Assembly (NCBI GenBank): GCA_964486935.1
Contig: CAZAPG010000006.1
Coordinates: 1 to 64,000, forward strand
Source of the DNA: CAZAPG01 sp964486935
GTDB lineage: Bacteria > Chloroflexota > Anaerolineae > 4572-78 > J111
DNA length: 64,000 bases
Direction: 5' to 3'
Below the pieces are notes generated by a model. The model did no database searches. It had not been told where the DNA came from and saw nothing but the letters and a program-made list of their open reading frames with translations. Position 1 is the stretch's first letter. The number at the start of each line of letters is the position of its first letter. The translations under genes were made by a program, and so were the position numbers. Shown here piece after piece: positions 25,862 to 34,993 of the stretch.

Positions 25862-28102
25862 TTAGCGTCGATTACGGTTGCGGTCGCCACCGCCGCCTCC
25901 GCGCCGGCCTCTGTCGCCGCCGCGGCCCCGGCCGCCATCGCGACGTCCCCCGCTGCCGCCACTGCCGCCGCTGGAGATGCGCCGGTCATTTTGTCGCGCT
26001 TCTTCTATGGTCCAGCCGGCCAGCACCGCCTGCCGAGAAAGGCGGATTTTGCCATCAGAGTCTATATCGGTGACCATCACCATAATTTCATCGCCCAATT
26101 CCACCACATCTTGCACAGACGGCACCCGGTAATCGGCCAGTTGAGAAATGGGGACCAGGCCATCGGTATCGGGCAAAATTTCTACAAATGCGCCAAAATC
26201 GGTAATGCGGACAACCTTGCCGGTATAAATTTTGCCAATTTCGGCCTCTTCGGTCAAGGCTTTGACCCGTTCCAACGCGCGGGCGCTGGATTCCTGATCG
26301 CTGGAGGCAATATAAACCGTGCCGTCGTCATCAATATCAATTTTTGCGCCGGTTTCTTCTTGAATGGCCCGAATTGTTTTACCGCCGGGGCCAATCACCT
26401 TGCCGATTTTTTCAGGGTCGATGTGGATGGAGGTGATGCTGGGCGCGTAAGGCGAATAGTGATCGCGCGAGGTGGCCAGAATCTCGTTCATTTTATCTAA
26501 AATATGCAACCGGCCCTCTAAAGCCTGAGCCAGCGCCCGTTCCATAATATCCCAGCGCAACCCCTTGATTTTGATATCCATTTGCAGGGCGGTAATGCCG
26601 GCGCGAGTACCGGCTACTTTAAAGTCCATATCGCCCAGGGCGTCTTCAATGCCTTGAATATCGGTCAGCACGGCAAACTGGTCGCCTTCCTGCACCAGGC
26701 CCATAGCCACGCCGGCTACCGGCGCTTTAATCGGCACGCCGGCATCCATCAAACTGAGGGTACTGCCGCACACGCTGGCCATAGAGGTTGACCCGTTAGA
26801 GCTGAGCACTTCCGAAACCAGACGCAGGGTGTAGGGAAACTCCTCGTCGGAGGGCAATACGGCAACCAGGGCGCGCTCGGCCAGCGCGCCGTGGCCAATA
26901 GAGCGCCGGCTGGGCGAACCAACCCGGCCGGTTTCGCCGGTGGAGAAGGGCGGGAAGTTGTAGTGATGAATGTATTTTTTAAAGTCTTTTGGCCCCAGGG
27001 TGTCCAGCTTTTGCTCATCGCGGGGCGTGCCAAAGGTGGTAATGGTTAGCACCTGGGTTTCGCCACGGGTAAACAGGCCAGAGCCATGGGTGCGGGGTAA
27101 AATGCTTACCTCGCCCCAAATGGGGCGCACCGTTTTGGTATCGCGTCCATCGGGCCGGATACCTTCTTTAATGATGCGCGCTCTGATGCTCTTTTTCAGC
27201 GCGTCGCTATGAACCTGGGTGATATCGGCCAGGGTTACGGTTTCGTCATTTTCAAAGTAAGCAACCGCCTCATCGCGCACGCCATTGATAGCGGCGCTAA
27301 ATTCATCTTTGCTGCCGCCCTGGTGCACAATCTTGTCCAGCTTGTCGCCCAACTGGGCCAGAATTTTTTGAGTTGTTTCTTCGGACGCATCGGTTGACAC
27401 AAACTCTCGTTTGGCTTTGCCAATTTCGGCCTGCATTTGCTTTTGCACGCGGATAACATCTTGAATAGACTCGTGAGCCAGGCGCAGCGCCTCGATCATT
27501 TTATCTTCGGGCACTTCCGAGGCCCCGGCTTCGACCATGAGAATGGCGTCTTCGGTGCCGGCCACGCGCAGGTCAAGCGCGCTATCTTCCATATCCTGGG
27601 TAGAGGGGTTAACCAGAAACTGGCCGTCGCGCAGGCCAATTCGCACAGCGCCAACCGGCCCGGCCCAGGGAATGTCGGAAATGGTCAGGGCGGCGCTGGC
27701 GCTGTTAACGGCCAGAATATCCAAATGCTTGTCGCCATCAGACGAAAGAGCGGTCACAATTATTTGCACTTCGTTGCGATAGCTTTTATCAAAAAGGGGG
27801 CGCAGGGGGCGGTCGGTGAGGCGGCAAATTAAAATTGCCTCTTCGCTGGGGCGGCCTTCGCGCCGAAAGAAACTGCCGGGAATGCGTCCGGCAGCATACA
27901 ACTTTTCTTCAAATTCTACGCTGAGCGGGAAAAAGTCAACCTCGCGGGGCGTTTTAGAGGCGGTGGCGGTGGTTAAAAGCATACAATCGCCAGAGCGAAT
28001 GATAAGGGCGCCATCTGCCTGCCCGGCCAGTTGGCCGGTTTCAAAAATTATTTCATCGTTACCCAATTTGGCGGTATACCGATGCAACTGTGGTTTTGAC
28101 AT
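25862..28102 (-). CDS. pnp: Polyribonucleotide nucleotidyltransferase (PNPase)
   Basis: The ATG at 28102 (MSKPQLHRY) is preferred over a TTG that touches AGGAGG; the product is 746 residues. It has two RNase PH domains, the first with ICRLTDRPLRPLFDKSY and the catalytic second with GSGLFTRGETQVLTITTFGT, then a KH domain (PEKIGKVIGPGGKTIRAIQE) and an S1 domain (GKIYTGKVVRITDFGAFVEI). PNPase degrades mRNA 3' to 5' using phosphate. The C-terminal 45 residues are a Gly/Arg-rich tail, probably disordered and RNA-binding. It follows rpsO, the usual order. Confidence 0.97.
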   Translation of the reverse strand: MSKPQLHRYTAKLGNDEIIFETGQLAGQADGALIIRSGDCMLLTTATASKTPREVDFFPLSVEFEEKLYAAGRIPGSFFRREGRPSEEAILICRLTDRPLRPLFDKSYRNEVQIIVTALSSDGDKHLDILAVNSASAALTISDIPWAGPVGAVRIGLRDGQFLVNPSTQDMEDSALDLRVAGTEDAILMVEAGASEVPEDKMIEALRLAHESIQDVIRVQKQMQAEIGKAKREFVSTDASEETTQKILAQLGDKLDKIVHQGGSKDEFSAAINGVRDEAVAYFENDETVTLADITQVHSDALKKSIRARIIKEGIRPDGRDTKTVRPIWGEVSILPRTHGSGLFTRGETQVLTITTFGTPRDEQKLDTLGPKDFKKYIHHYNFPPFSTGETGRVGSPSRRSIGHGALAERALVAVLPSDEEFPYTLRLVSEVLSSNGSTSMASVCGSTLSLMDAGVPIKAPVAGVAMGLVQEGDQFAVLTDIQGIEDALGDMDFKVAGTRAGITALQMDIKIKGLRWDIMERALAQALEGRLHILDKMNEILATSRDHYSPYAPSITSIHIDPEKIGKVIGPGGKTIRAIQEETGAKIDIDDDGTVYIASSDQESSARALERVKALTEEAEIGKIYTGKVVRITDFGAFVEILPDTDGLVPISQLADYRVPSVQDVVELGDEIMVMVTDIDSDGKIRLSRQAVLAGWTIEEARQNDRRISSGGSGGSGGRRDGGRGRGGDRGRRGGGGGDRNRNRR

Positions 28103-28303
28103 AATAAAAAACAACCTCCTGATAGTTTAGCCCCACCGGAGGTTCAGGTTCTGCATTCAACTAACAATGGTAATTACTCAATTAACAACAAGTAACTGCC
28201 AACCAATTTTTTAATTGACACTTACTAATTGTTAATTGTTCATTGTTAATTGACACCTGACCAACCGGGGAGCCATGAAAATTTTATTGATTTAAATTAA
28301 TAA

Positions 28304-28347
28304 CACAAACGAGCAGAGGGGCGCAATCAACCCCCCTACTCGTTTGT
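28304..28347 (-). promoter_or_regulatory. rpsO-pnp intercistronic hairpin
   Basis: ACAAACGAG at 28305-28313 pairs with CTCGTTTGT at 28339-28347, with an inner G-run/C-run stem. On the minus strand it stands between rpsO and pnp and is followed by AT-rich DNA without a clear T-run. In other bacteria a hairpin here is cut by RNase III or attenuates pnp. The remaining gap (28115-28300) is AT-rich, with several TTAATTGTTAATTG-like repeats and no gene. Confidence 0.6.
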
Positions 28348-28374
28348 ATTCATGACTTGCCCATAATGTTTGGC

Positions 28375-28644
28375 TTACTTCCGAAGACCAAGTTCTTCAA
28401 TAACCTCTTGATACCGTTCGGGGTTTTTTCGTTTCAGGTATTCCTGGTGGTGGCGTCGCTGACCAACTAATTTTAACAAACCACGACGCGAACTATTGTC
28501 GTGTTTGTGAAGCTTTAAGTGTTCCTGCAATTGATTAATGCGGGCCGTCAGCAGCGCAATTTGCACTTCCGATGAGCCGGTATCATCCTGTTTTACTTGA
28601 AATTTTTGGATAATATCTTGCTTTTCTTCCCTGGTTAGTGCCAC
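28375..28644 (-). CDS. rpsO: 30S ribosomal protein S15
   Basis: An 89-residue protein starting at a GTG with AGGAG eight bases upstream; the reading frame extends further but the extra residues do not belong to S15. The sequence has the expected ALTREEKQDIIQKFQ start, the GSSEVQIALLTARINQLQEH core and the conserved HKHDNSSRRGLLKLVGQRR that contacts 16S rRNA helices 20-22. S15 is an early assembly protein of the small-subunit platform. In many bacteria it represses its own mRNA through a leader structure. Confidence 0.97.
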   Translation of the reverse strand: MALTREEKQDIIQKFQVKQDDTGSSEVQIALLTARINQLQEHLKLHKHDNSSRRGLLKLVGQRRHHQEYLKRKNPERYQEVIEELGLRK

Positions 28645-28760
28645 AAAATTTTCTCCTTTTTGTCGGGCGATGGGCCGACGCCAACGCATCATGCTCAGGC
28701 CCCAAATTACCGCTTTAAACATCCAGTCGGTTTAAAGATGTATGTTATTACAATCGTATG

Positions 28761-28789
28761 ATTATATCACGACTTATGGCCAAGAGCAA
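28761..28789 (-). promoter_or_regulatory. Probable rpsO promoter
   Basis: Read on the minus strand, TATAAT (28761-28766) is preceded at 17 bases by TTGCTC (28784-28789), a weak -35. Transcription would start near 28754 and leave a leader of about 110 bases before the rpsO GTG. Confidence 0.45.
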
Positions 28790-28910
28790 ATATACCCAAT
28801 ATTGCCCACTATTTAGCCCTGTAAACCACCGTTTAGCTTGACCTTTTCAGACTCTTGATTACAATCCAACCCCTAAACAGTGCTTTCACAAATATCCCCA
28901 ATGGACCAAA

Positions 28911-30305
28911 ATGATGACCTCCGTTGCCGAAAAGTTTGCCCCCTTTGCTCAACGCATGCAGGCAGAAGGCTTGCCGGACATCGTTATAAAATTATTTAAC
29001 TACTACTACACCCAACTGGTAGAGGGCCAAACCGGCCTGATTCCAGAAAACCGGCTTGTGCCGGTTGACTCCCTGCCCAACGCCGAAACATTTTCCTCGG
29101 CGCTGGTTGAGCATGGCCGGGCCGCCCTCTCTAAAACCGTGCTGCTCAAACTCAATGGCGGCCTGGGCACCAGCATGGGCCTGGACAAGGCCAAATCGCT
29201 GTTAATAGTCAAAAACGGCCTCTCGTTTTTAGATATTATCGCCCGGCAGGCCCAGCAGGCCGGCATCCCGCTGGTGCTCATGAACAGCTTTGCCACCCAC
29301 GCCGACTCGTTGGCGGCGCTCAAACCGTACCATGATTTACAGGGAGACATCCCCCTTGATTTTTTGCAGCACAAAGTCCCCAAAATCAATCAGCAAAATT
29401 TAACCCCGGTCGATTGGCCGCAAGAGCCTGAACTGGAATGGTGCCCGCCCGGCCACGGCGATATTTACACGGCGCTGGTAACCAGCGGTATGCTCAACGC
29501 CCTGCTGGCCGCCGGATACGAATACGCCTTTGTTTCAAACGCCGACAACCTGGGCGCGGTGGTCGACCCGGCCATTCTGGGCTATTTTGCCCAAAACCAG
29601 CTCCCCTTTATGATGGAGGTGGCCGACCGCACCGAAGCCGATAAAAAGGGCGGCCACCTGGCTCAACTGCCCAACGGCCAGCTCATTTTACGCGAGTCGG
29701 CCCAGTGCCCCCCGGATGATATGGACGCTTTTCAGGATATCAATCGCCACAAATTTTTCAATACCAACAACCTGTGGCTAAACCTGCCCACCCTGAAAAA
29801 AGTGTTGACCGCCAAAGACAACATTTTGGGCCTGCCTATGATTCGCAACAGCAAAACGGTTGACCCGCGCAATAGCAACTCGACGCCGGTGTACCAGTTA
29901 GAAACCGCAATGGGATCGGCCATTAGCGTGTTTGAGCGGGCCGGCGCGGTGCGCGTGCCTCGTTCTCGCTTTGCGCCGGTCAAAACCACCGGCGATTTGC
30001 TGGCCGTGCGCTCCGATGCCTACACCCTGACGGACGATTTCAGCGTGATTCAAAACCCAAACAGATCGTTAGGGCAGGTGGTTATCAATTTAAACTCCGC
30101 CCATTACAAGCTGGTAGATGACATGCAGGCTCGTTTTCCATTTGGGCCGCCCTCGCTGCTGGCCTGCGAGCGATTGACCATTACCGGCGATATTAAATTT
30201 GGCAAAAATATTACTGCGCGGGGAGATGTCCAGCTGATTAACGAAAAAAATCAACAGGCTAACATTGAAGACGGCGCTGTTTTAGAAGGCCGGCAGCAAT
30301 TGTAG
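28911..30305 (+). CDS. UTP-glucose-1-phosphate uridylyltransferase, UDPGP family
   Basis: A 464-residue enzyme of the eukaryotic-type UDPGP family, unrelated in motif detail to bacterial GalU. The nucleotide loop LLKLNGGLGTSMGLDKAKSL is near residue 78, with VPKINQQNLTPVDWP, WCPPGHGDIYTALVTSGML and FVSNADNLGAVVDP further on. A C-terminal left-handed beta-helix-like segment (ITGDIKFGKNITARGDVQLI) closes the protein. It makes UDP-glucose from UTP and glucose-1-phosphate for polysaccharide or glycolipid synthesis. No obvious ribosome binding site precedes the ATG pair at 28911/28914. Confidence 0.93.
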   Translation: MMTSVAEKFAPFAQRMQAEGLPDIVIKLFNYYYTQLVEGQTGLIPENRLVPVDSLPNAETFSSALVEHGRAALSKTVLLKLNGGLGTSMGLDKAKSLLIVKNGLSFLDIIARQAQQAGIPLVLMNSFATHADSLAALKPYHDLQGDIPLDFLQHKVPKINQQNLTPVDWPQEPELEWCPPGHGDIYTALVTSGMLNALLAAGYEYAFVSNADNLGAVVDPAILGYFAQNQLPFMMEVADRTEADKKGGHLAQLPNGQLILRESAQCPPDDMDAFQDINRHKFFNTNNLWLNLPTLKKVLTAKDNILGLPMIRNSKTVDPRNSNSTPVYQLETAMGSAISVFERAGAVRVPRSRFAPVKTTGDLLAVRSDAYTLTDDFSVIQNPNRSLGQVVINLNSAHYKLVDDMQARFPFGPPSLLACERLTITGDIKFGKNITARGDVQLINEKNQQANIEDGAVLEGRQQL

Positions 30306-30404
30306 CCCCTACCAACTTGTGCTAAAATTACCGCTTGTGCTTGAACCAATAAAATTAACCCACACCAAAAAAGCAACGTCGCTTTTACGCAAAGGAGATC
30401 GACG

Positions 30405-31517
30405 ATGATCGTAGGGGTTCCCAAAGAAATTAAGGATAACGAATATCGTGTCTCGATGACCCCGCCGGGGATTCACCAATTGGTAGAAGCGGGTCACACC
30501 GTTTTGGTAGAGCGGGGCACCGGGGATGGCAGCTATTTTCCCGATGAGGATTTTGCCGAGGCAGGGGCAAAAATTGTTTCAGCCGAAGAGGTTTGGAGCC
30601 GGGCCAATATGGTCGTCAAGGTTAAGGAGCCGCTGCCGGATGAGTATAAATATTTGCGCTCCGACCTGATTCTGTTTACCTTTTTGCACCTGGCCGCCGA
30701 TGAAGCGTTAACCCGCGCTATGGCGGCAAGCGGCGTTACCGGCATTGCCTACGAAACCGTTGAACTGCCCAACGGCGCGCTGCCGCTGTTGACCCCTATG
30801 AGCGAGGTAGCCGGGCGCATGTCCATTCAAGTGGGGGCGCACTTTCTGGAGAAAAAAAACGGGGGGCGCGGCAAACTATTGGGCGGCATCCCCGGCGTGC
30901 GGCCGGCCAATGTGGTGGTGATTGGCGGCGGGGTGGTGGGAACCAACGCCGCCCAAATGGCTCTGGGGTTGGGCGCGCACGTTACGCTGATGGATATCAA
31001 TGTTGACCGGCTGCGCGCCCTCAGCGAATTTTTGCACGGTAACTTTACCACCTGGATGTCAAGCCCGTTGAATATTGCCCGGGCCGTGCGCCGGGCCGAT
31101 TTGGTGATTGGCGGCGTGCTGGTCAAAGGGGCCAAAGCGCCCAAACTGGTTACGCGAGAAATGGTTGCCGACATGAAGCCCGGCAGCGTTATTGTGGATG
31201 TGGCGGTTGACCAGGGCGGCTGCGTGGAAACCTCGCGGCCAACCACTCACTCTAACCCTACTTTTTTTGTGGATGGCGTGCTGCACTACTGCGTGGCCAA
31301 TATGCCCGGCGCGGTGCCTCGCACCAGCACCTACGGCCTGTCTAACGCTACGCTGCCTTACGTGCTCAAGCTGGCTAACCTGGGCTTTGAAGAAGCCGTA
31401 GGCCGCGATAAGACTCTGGCCCTGGGAGTTAATACCCACCGGGGCAAAATCACCTATCAGGCCGTGGCCGAAGCTTTTGATATGCCGTTTTCTCAATTAT
31501 CAACCTTTAGCAATTAG
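30405..31517 (+). CDS. ald: Alanine dehydrogenase
   Basis: A 370-residue NAD-dependent alanine dehydrogenase, which interconverts alanine and pyruvate plus ammonia in the cytoplasm. It begins MIVGVPKEIKDNEYRVSMTP, the family signature. The substrate-binding Lys and catalytic His appear in MVVKVKEPLPDEY and TFLHLAADEAL, and the NAD Rossmann motif is VVVIGGGVVGTNAAQMALGL. AAGGAG precedes the ATG. The aminotransferase gene follows by 16 bases, so the pair likely forms an amino-acid catabolism operon. Confidence 0.97.
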   Translation: MIVGVPKEIKDNEYRVSMTPPGIHQLVEAGHTVLVERGTGDGSYFPDEDFAEAGAKIVSAEEVWSRANMVVKVKEPLPDEYKYLRSDLILFTFLHLAADEALTRAMAASGVTGIAYETVELPNGALPLLTPMSEVAGRMSIQVGAHFLEKKNGGRGKLLGGIPGVRPANVVVIGGGVVGTNAAQMALGLGAHVTLMDINVDRLRALSEFLHGNFTTWMSSPLNIARAVRRADLVIGGVLVKGAKAPKLVTREMVADMKPGSVIVDVAVDQGGCVETSRPTTHSNPTFFVDGVLHYCVANMPGAVPRTSTYGLSNATLPYVLKLANLGFEEAVGRDKTLALGVNTHRGKITYQAVAEAFDMPFSQLSTFSN

Positions 31518-31533
31518 CATTAATCAAGGTTCT

Positions 31534-32694
31534 ATGCGCTCATTTATTTCAAATCGGGTTCAACAAATTCCGCCGTCCGGCATTCGCCGCTTTTTTGATA
31601 TTGCGGCCACCATGGACAATGTTATCTCGCTGGGCATTGGCGAGCCAGATTTTGTCACGCCCAAAGCCATTGTCGAAGCCGGCCTCTCCTCGCTGGAGGC
31701 CGGGCACACCCATTACACCTCAAACAGCGGCATCATCGAGCTGCGCGGCGGCATCTCTGAGCATTTAAAACGGCTCTACAATGTAGAGTACGACCCCGCC
31801 CTGGAGTTGCTGGTAACCGTTGGCGTATCCGAGGCCATGTACCTGGCTATGACGGCCATCCTCAACCCCGGCGATGAGGTGATTGTGCCGCAGCCCTGCT
31901 TTGTTTCCTACGCCGCCGAGGTGAGCCTGGCCGGCGGCATCCCGGTGCCCATTGCCACCCGCGTTGAAAACAACTTTCAGGTAACGGCCGAAGAGATTGA
32001 GGCGGCCATTACCCGGCGCACTAAGGCGCTGCTGATTGGCTACCCCAACAACCCCACCGGCGCGGTGCTGGAGCGTCAAAACCTGGAAGAGATTGCCAAA
32101 GTAGTGCGGAAGCATGATATTCTGGTAATTTCTGACGAAATTTACGACCGGCTGGTCTACGGTATCGAGCACGTTTGCTTTGCTTCGCTGCCGGGTATGT
32201 GGGAGCGGACCATTTTGCTGGGCGGTTTTTCCAAAGCCTACGCCATGACCGGCTGGCGATTGGGCTACGCCGCCGCGCCGCCAGAAATTTTGGGGGCAAT
32301 GAGCAAAGTTCACCAGTACACCATCATGTCGGCCCCCACCACGGCGCAAGAGGCCGGATTAGCCGCCCTGAAGCACGGCGAAGAAGCGGTTGAGGAAATG
32401 CGCCAGCGTTACGACCGCCGCCGGCGCTTGATTGTGGATGGGTTGAACAGCATCGGCCTGAAATGCTTTGAGCCGCGCGGGGCCTTTTACGCCTTCCCCT
32501 CGGTGCGGGGCAGCGGCATGGACGACGCCGAATTTGCCGAGCGGTTGCTGGACGAAGAGCGCGTGGCCGTTATTCCGGGGCGGGCCTTTGGCATTGGCGG
32601 GGCCGGTTATGTGCGCTGCTCTTACGCCACCGCCTATGATAAAATTGAGCAGGCCCTGGAGCGCATCGCCCGCTTTGTGCAGCGGCACGGTTAG
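31534..32694 (+). CDS. Class I/II pyridoxal-phosphate aminotransferase (aspartate aminotransferase-like)
   Basis: The start at 31534 (MRSFISNRVQQIPPSG) fits the family better than an upstream ATG inside ald; the product is 386 residues. Fold type I motifs are clear: SLGIGEPDFVTP, the NNPTGAVL substrate/PLP loop, the Asp in ISDEIYDRLVYG, the Schiff-base Lys in LGGFSKAYAMTGWRLGY and the C-terminal Arg in YVRCSYATAYD. It resembles archaeal/Thermus-type aspartate and aromatic aminotransferases; the amino donor is not certain. It follows ald closely and converges on the adenylate cyclase gene nine bases away. Confidence 0.93.
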   Translation: MRSFISNRVQQIPPSGIRRFFDIAATMDNVISLGIGEPDFVTPKAIVEAGLSSLEAGHTHYTSNSGIIELRGGISEHLKRLYNVEYDPALELLVTVGVSEAMYLAMTAILNPGDEVIVPQPCFVSYAAEVSLAGGIPVPIATRVENNFQVTAEEIEAAITRRTKALLIGYPNNPTGAVLERQNLEEIAKVVRKHDILVISDEIYDRLVYGIEHVCFASLPGMWERTILLGGFSKAYAMTGWRLGYAAAPPEILGAMSKVHQYTIMSAPTTAQEAGLAALKHGEEAVEEMRQRYDRRRRLIVDGLNSIGLKCFEPRGAFYAFPSVRGSGMDDAEFAERLLDEERVAVIPGRAFGIGGAGYVRCSYATAYDKIEQALERIARFVQRHG

Positions 32695-32703
32695 ATTGAT
32701 TAC

Positions 32704-33963
32704 TTACTGCGGCATAACGGCTCCGGCCCTAACCTGACGCCCCCGCAGAAAGTAAGTCCTCATGGGGCCTTTGCCCTTCACCTCAATTTCGCCGCGTTCA
32801 ACAAAACTGTACTTTTCTTTTAACAATTTGTAAGTAGAGTGCGTCACCTGAATTTCACCCGGCAGGCCGTGCGACTCCATGCGCGAGGCGGTGTTAACGC
32901 TATCGCCCCATAAATCATACAAAAATCGACGCCGGCCAATTACCCCGGCCACCACCGGGCCGCTGTTCAGGCCAATGCGTACCTGTAAATTAGTGCCAAC
33001 GGCGCGATTGTAATCGGCCAGAACATCACGCATGGCCAGGGCAAAATCGGCCAGCCGCTCGGCGTGGTCCTCGCGGGGGGTAGGAATACCTGCGGCGGCC
33101 ATGTAGGCATCGCCAACGGTTTTGATTTTTTCCAGGCCGTAGCGGTCAACCAGCTCGTCAAACCGGGAAAAGATGTCGTTGAGCATCTGGACAACCCGGT
33201 CGGGCGGGATTTGCTGCGAAAGTACCGTAAAGCCCACAATATCGGCAAAAAGGATAGAGGCGTGATTAAAGCCATCGGCGATGGTGGCCGGCTGTTGCTT
33301 GAGCCGGGCGGCAATGACGGTCGGCAGCACGTTATGGAGCAGAGCCTCGCTCTTGGCATGTTCAACCTCCAGAGCAGCCTCGGCCTTATCGGCCACGGCA
33401 ATAAAATAAAGCGTAGTAACCGCGCAGATGCCAAAGGTTGAAATAATATTGACGCTATTCAACAGACCCAGCTGAAAGGGGTCTACCGCGGCTAAAGGGG
33501 GGTTGAATTGGGCGTAATAGTAAAACAGGATAAACAGGGTGGCCAGCAGCACGGTAAAACTGAGGCTAATCCGGCGGGGCCAGTGGATAAGGGAGCCGGC
33601 CAGCAGCAACGTAAACAGATAATATTGCATGCCCGACCCCCAGCCCAGGTATTGAACGCTCAACGCCGCGTGGATAATTACCTCAAAAGCAACGGTGACG
33701 ATGCTCAGGTGTTGATAGCGATATCGCCAAAAGATAATGGCCGCCGTCCACAGAATAACGCTGAAAACATTGGCGATGGCCAGCGCCGGCACGTTCCAGT
33801 AAAGAAACAGGAAAATAAACAACAGGTGAATAGCCCAGCCCTGCGGGTAGCCGGCCGCAGCGGCGCTGTGAAAGCGCCGCTCCGCGGAGGTAAGTTCAGG
33901 AGGTGTGGCGTACCACCAGCGCAACACGTTAGCTATCGCGGGTTTAAGGCCAGCGTTTATCAT
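32704..33963 (-). CDS. Membrane-bound class III adenylate cyclase
   Basis: A 419-residue protein with about six membrane helices (residues 45-185) and a C-terminal class III cyclase domain (about 225-410). The metal-binding Asp residues are in ILFADIVGFTVLS and TVGDAYMAAAG; the purine-specifying Lys and Asp appear in EKIKTVGDAYM and YDLWGDSVNTASRM, as in ATP-using enzymes, and the transition-state Asn/Arg are in NTASRM. It should make cAMP in the cytoplasm in response to a membrane or lipid signal. A protein with four cyclic-nucleotide-binding domains is encoded at 44.4-47.6 kb. Confidence 0.93.
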   Translation of the reverse strand: MINAGLKPAIANVLRWWYATPPELTSAERRFHSAAAAGYPQGWAIHLLFIFLFLYWNVPALAIANVFSVILWTAAIIFWRYRYQHLSIVTVAFEVIIHAALSVQYLGWGSGMQYYLFTLLLAGSLIHWPRRISLSFTVLLATLFILFYYYAQFNPPLAAVDPFQLGLLNSVNIISTFGICAVTTLYFIAVADKAEAALEVEHAKSEALLHNVLPTVIAARLKQQPATIADGFNHASILFADIVGFTVLSQQIPPDRVVQMLNDIFSRFDELVDRYGLEKIKTVGDAYMAAAGIPTPREDHAERLADFALAMRDVLADYNRAVGTNLQVRIGLNSGPVVAGVIGRRRFLYDLWGDSVNTASRMESHGLPGEIQVTHSTYKLLKEKYSFVERGEIEVKGKGPMRTYFLRGRQVRAGAVMPQ

Positions 33964-33978
33964 CAGCCCACCCCAAAA

Positions 33979-34977
33979 TTATTTTATATTGCGAATTTGA
34001 TTAGCATTTGTTATAAACTCAATACCTGGCCATTGATTTCTATCTGCGGGTAGGTGAATCTTTTTACCAAGATAAGCTTTGAAATCACCTAATCCTCCGT
34101 CAAGCCCCACATTTATAAGTTCCTGCTCTTTCACCGGGTTTATTTGCATCCTCAGTAAATCATCAAGGTATATGAGTCCGCGATCAAATGCCCTGTGGTA
34201 AGTAGGGGATAAACAAATTCCATTTGGCACCTCGTCGATGCTACCTTCAGCCCCTACTGGCAGGATATGCGCCGCATCAATTAAACGCAGCTGCATTCTT
34301 GTAACAGCACATCGCCTATCATAAGCAATGATGACCTTTCTTCTAAAACTTGAGTCTCTGGAAAGCCGTGACACTTCACTAACAACACGCTTTCGCTCAA
34401 CCGTTACATCCTCAATCTCCTGTTCGGAAATTTCCTCAAGAGATGCTGCTTTTGTTAACAAATCTACCATTTTGGCATCGGCCCCATACTTATGCAGAAT
34501 TTCCGCATTTAAACAGTACGAAAGAAACTGGTCAGGGCGAATGCCAATGGCAATCTCGTCATTTCCTTTTGTCACAAAAGAAAATCCGTTTTGTAAAGCT
34601 TGATATAAAGTGGTAATGGGAATTTGAATAGAAGGGGATTTTGCAGAAAATTCTGTGTGCTTGTCCAGATCAAATCCGGCAAAGCAGCCCAAATTGGGTT
34701 CATATCCTATTAGAATAGTGGGGCCGTGAGCGTTAAGAGATAATGGGGGCCTGACTCCCGTTAGCTGAATCCGATATTCGTCTTTTGGCCGGGCTGCGCC
34801 GCCGCCATGAGTAAGAGTCCAGATGTAAACCCAAAGCTCAATGGTGCTTTGCCCTGATTTCACCACAAAGCGACGGGGATGCCCACGAACAGGTGAAATT
34901 AAAACAGATGAAGCATCGCTTTCATCCAACGCATCTACAACGGCTTTTACAAGTTGAGATGACGTTAAGGCCGGCAT
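33979..34977 (-). CDS. HNH restriction endonuclease (putative, partner of the adjacent methyltransferase)
   Basis: A 332-residue protein whose C-terminal part carries an HNH_2-type nuclease motif: YDRRCAVTRMQLRLIDAAHI, then NGICLSPTYHRAFDRGLIY, with the His of DAAH and of YHRAFD as catalytic/metal residues. The N-terminal 200 residues are unassigned and probably recognise DNA. Its ATG lies 16 bases after the stop of the DNA methyltransferase on the same strand, the arrangement of a type II restriction-modification unit. Recognition sequence is unknown. Base composition is more AT-rich than the neighbours, consistent with transfer. Confidence 0.82.
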   Translation of the reverse strand: MPALTSSQLVKAVVDALDESDASSVLISPVRGHPRRFVVKSGQSTIELWVYIWTLTHGGGAARPKDEYRIQLTGVRPPLSLNAHGPTILIGYEPNLGCFAGFDLDKHTEFSAKSPSIQIPITTLYQALQNGFSFVTKGNDEIAIGIRPDQFLSYCLNAEILHKYGADAKMVDLLTKAASLEEISEQEIEDVTVERKRVVSEVSRLSRDSSFRRKVIIAYDRRCAVTRMQLRLIDAAHILPVGAEGSIDEVPNGICLSPTYHRAFDRGLIYLDDLLRMQINPVKEQELINVGLDGGLGDFKAYLGKKIHLPADRNQWPGIEFITNANQIRNIK

Positions 34978-34993
34978 TTCTTCGTTTCCCAGA

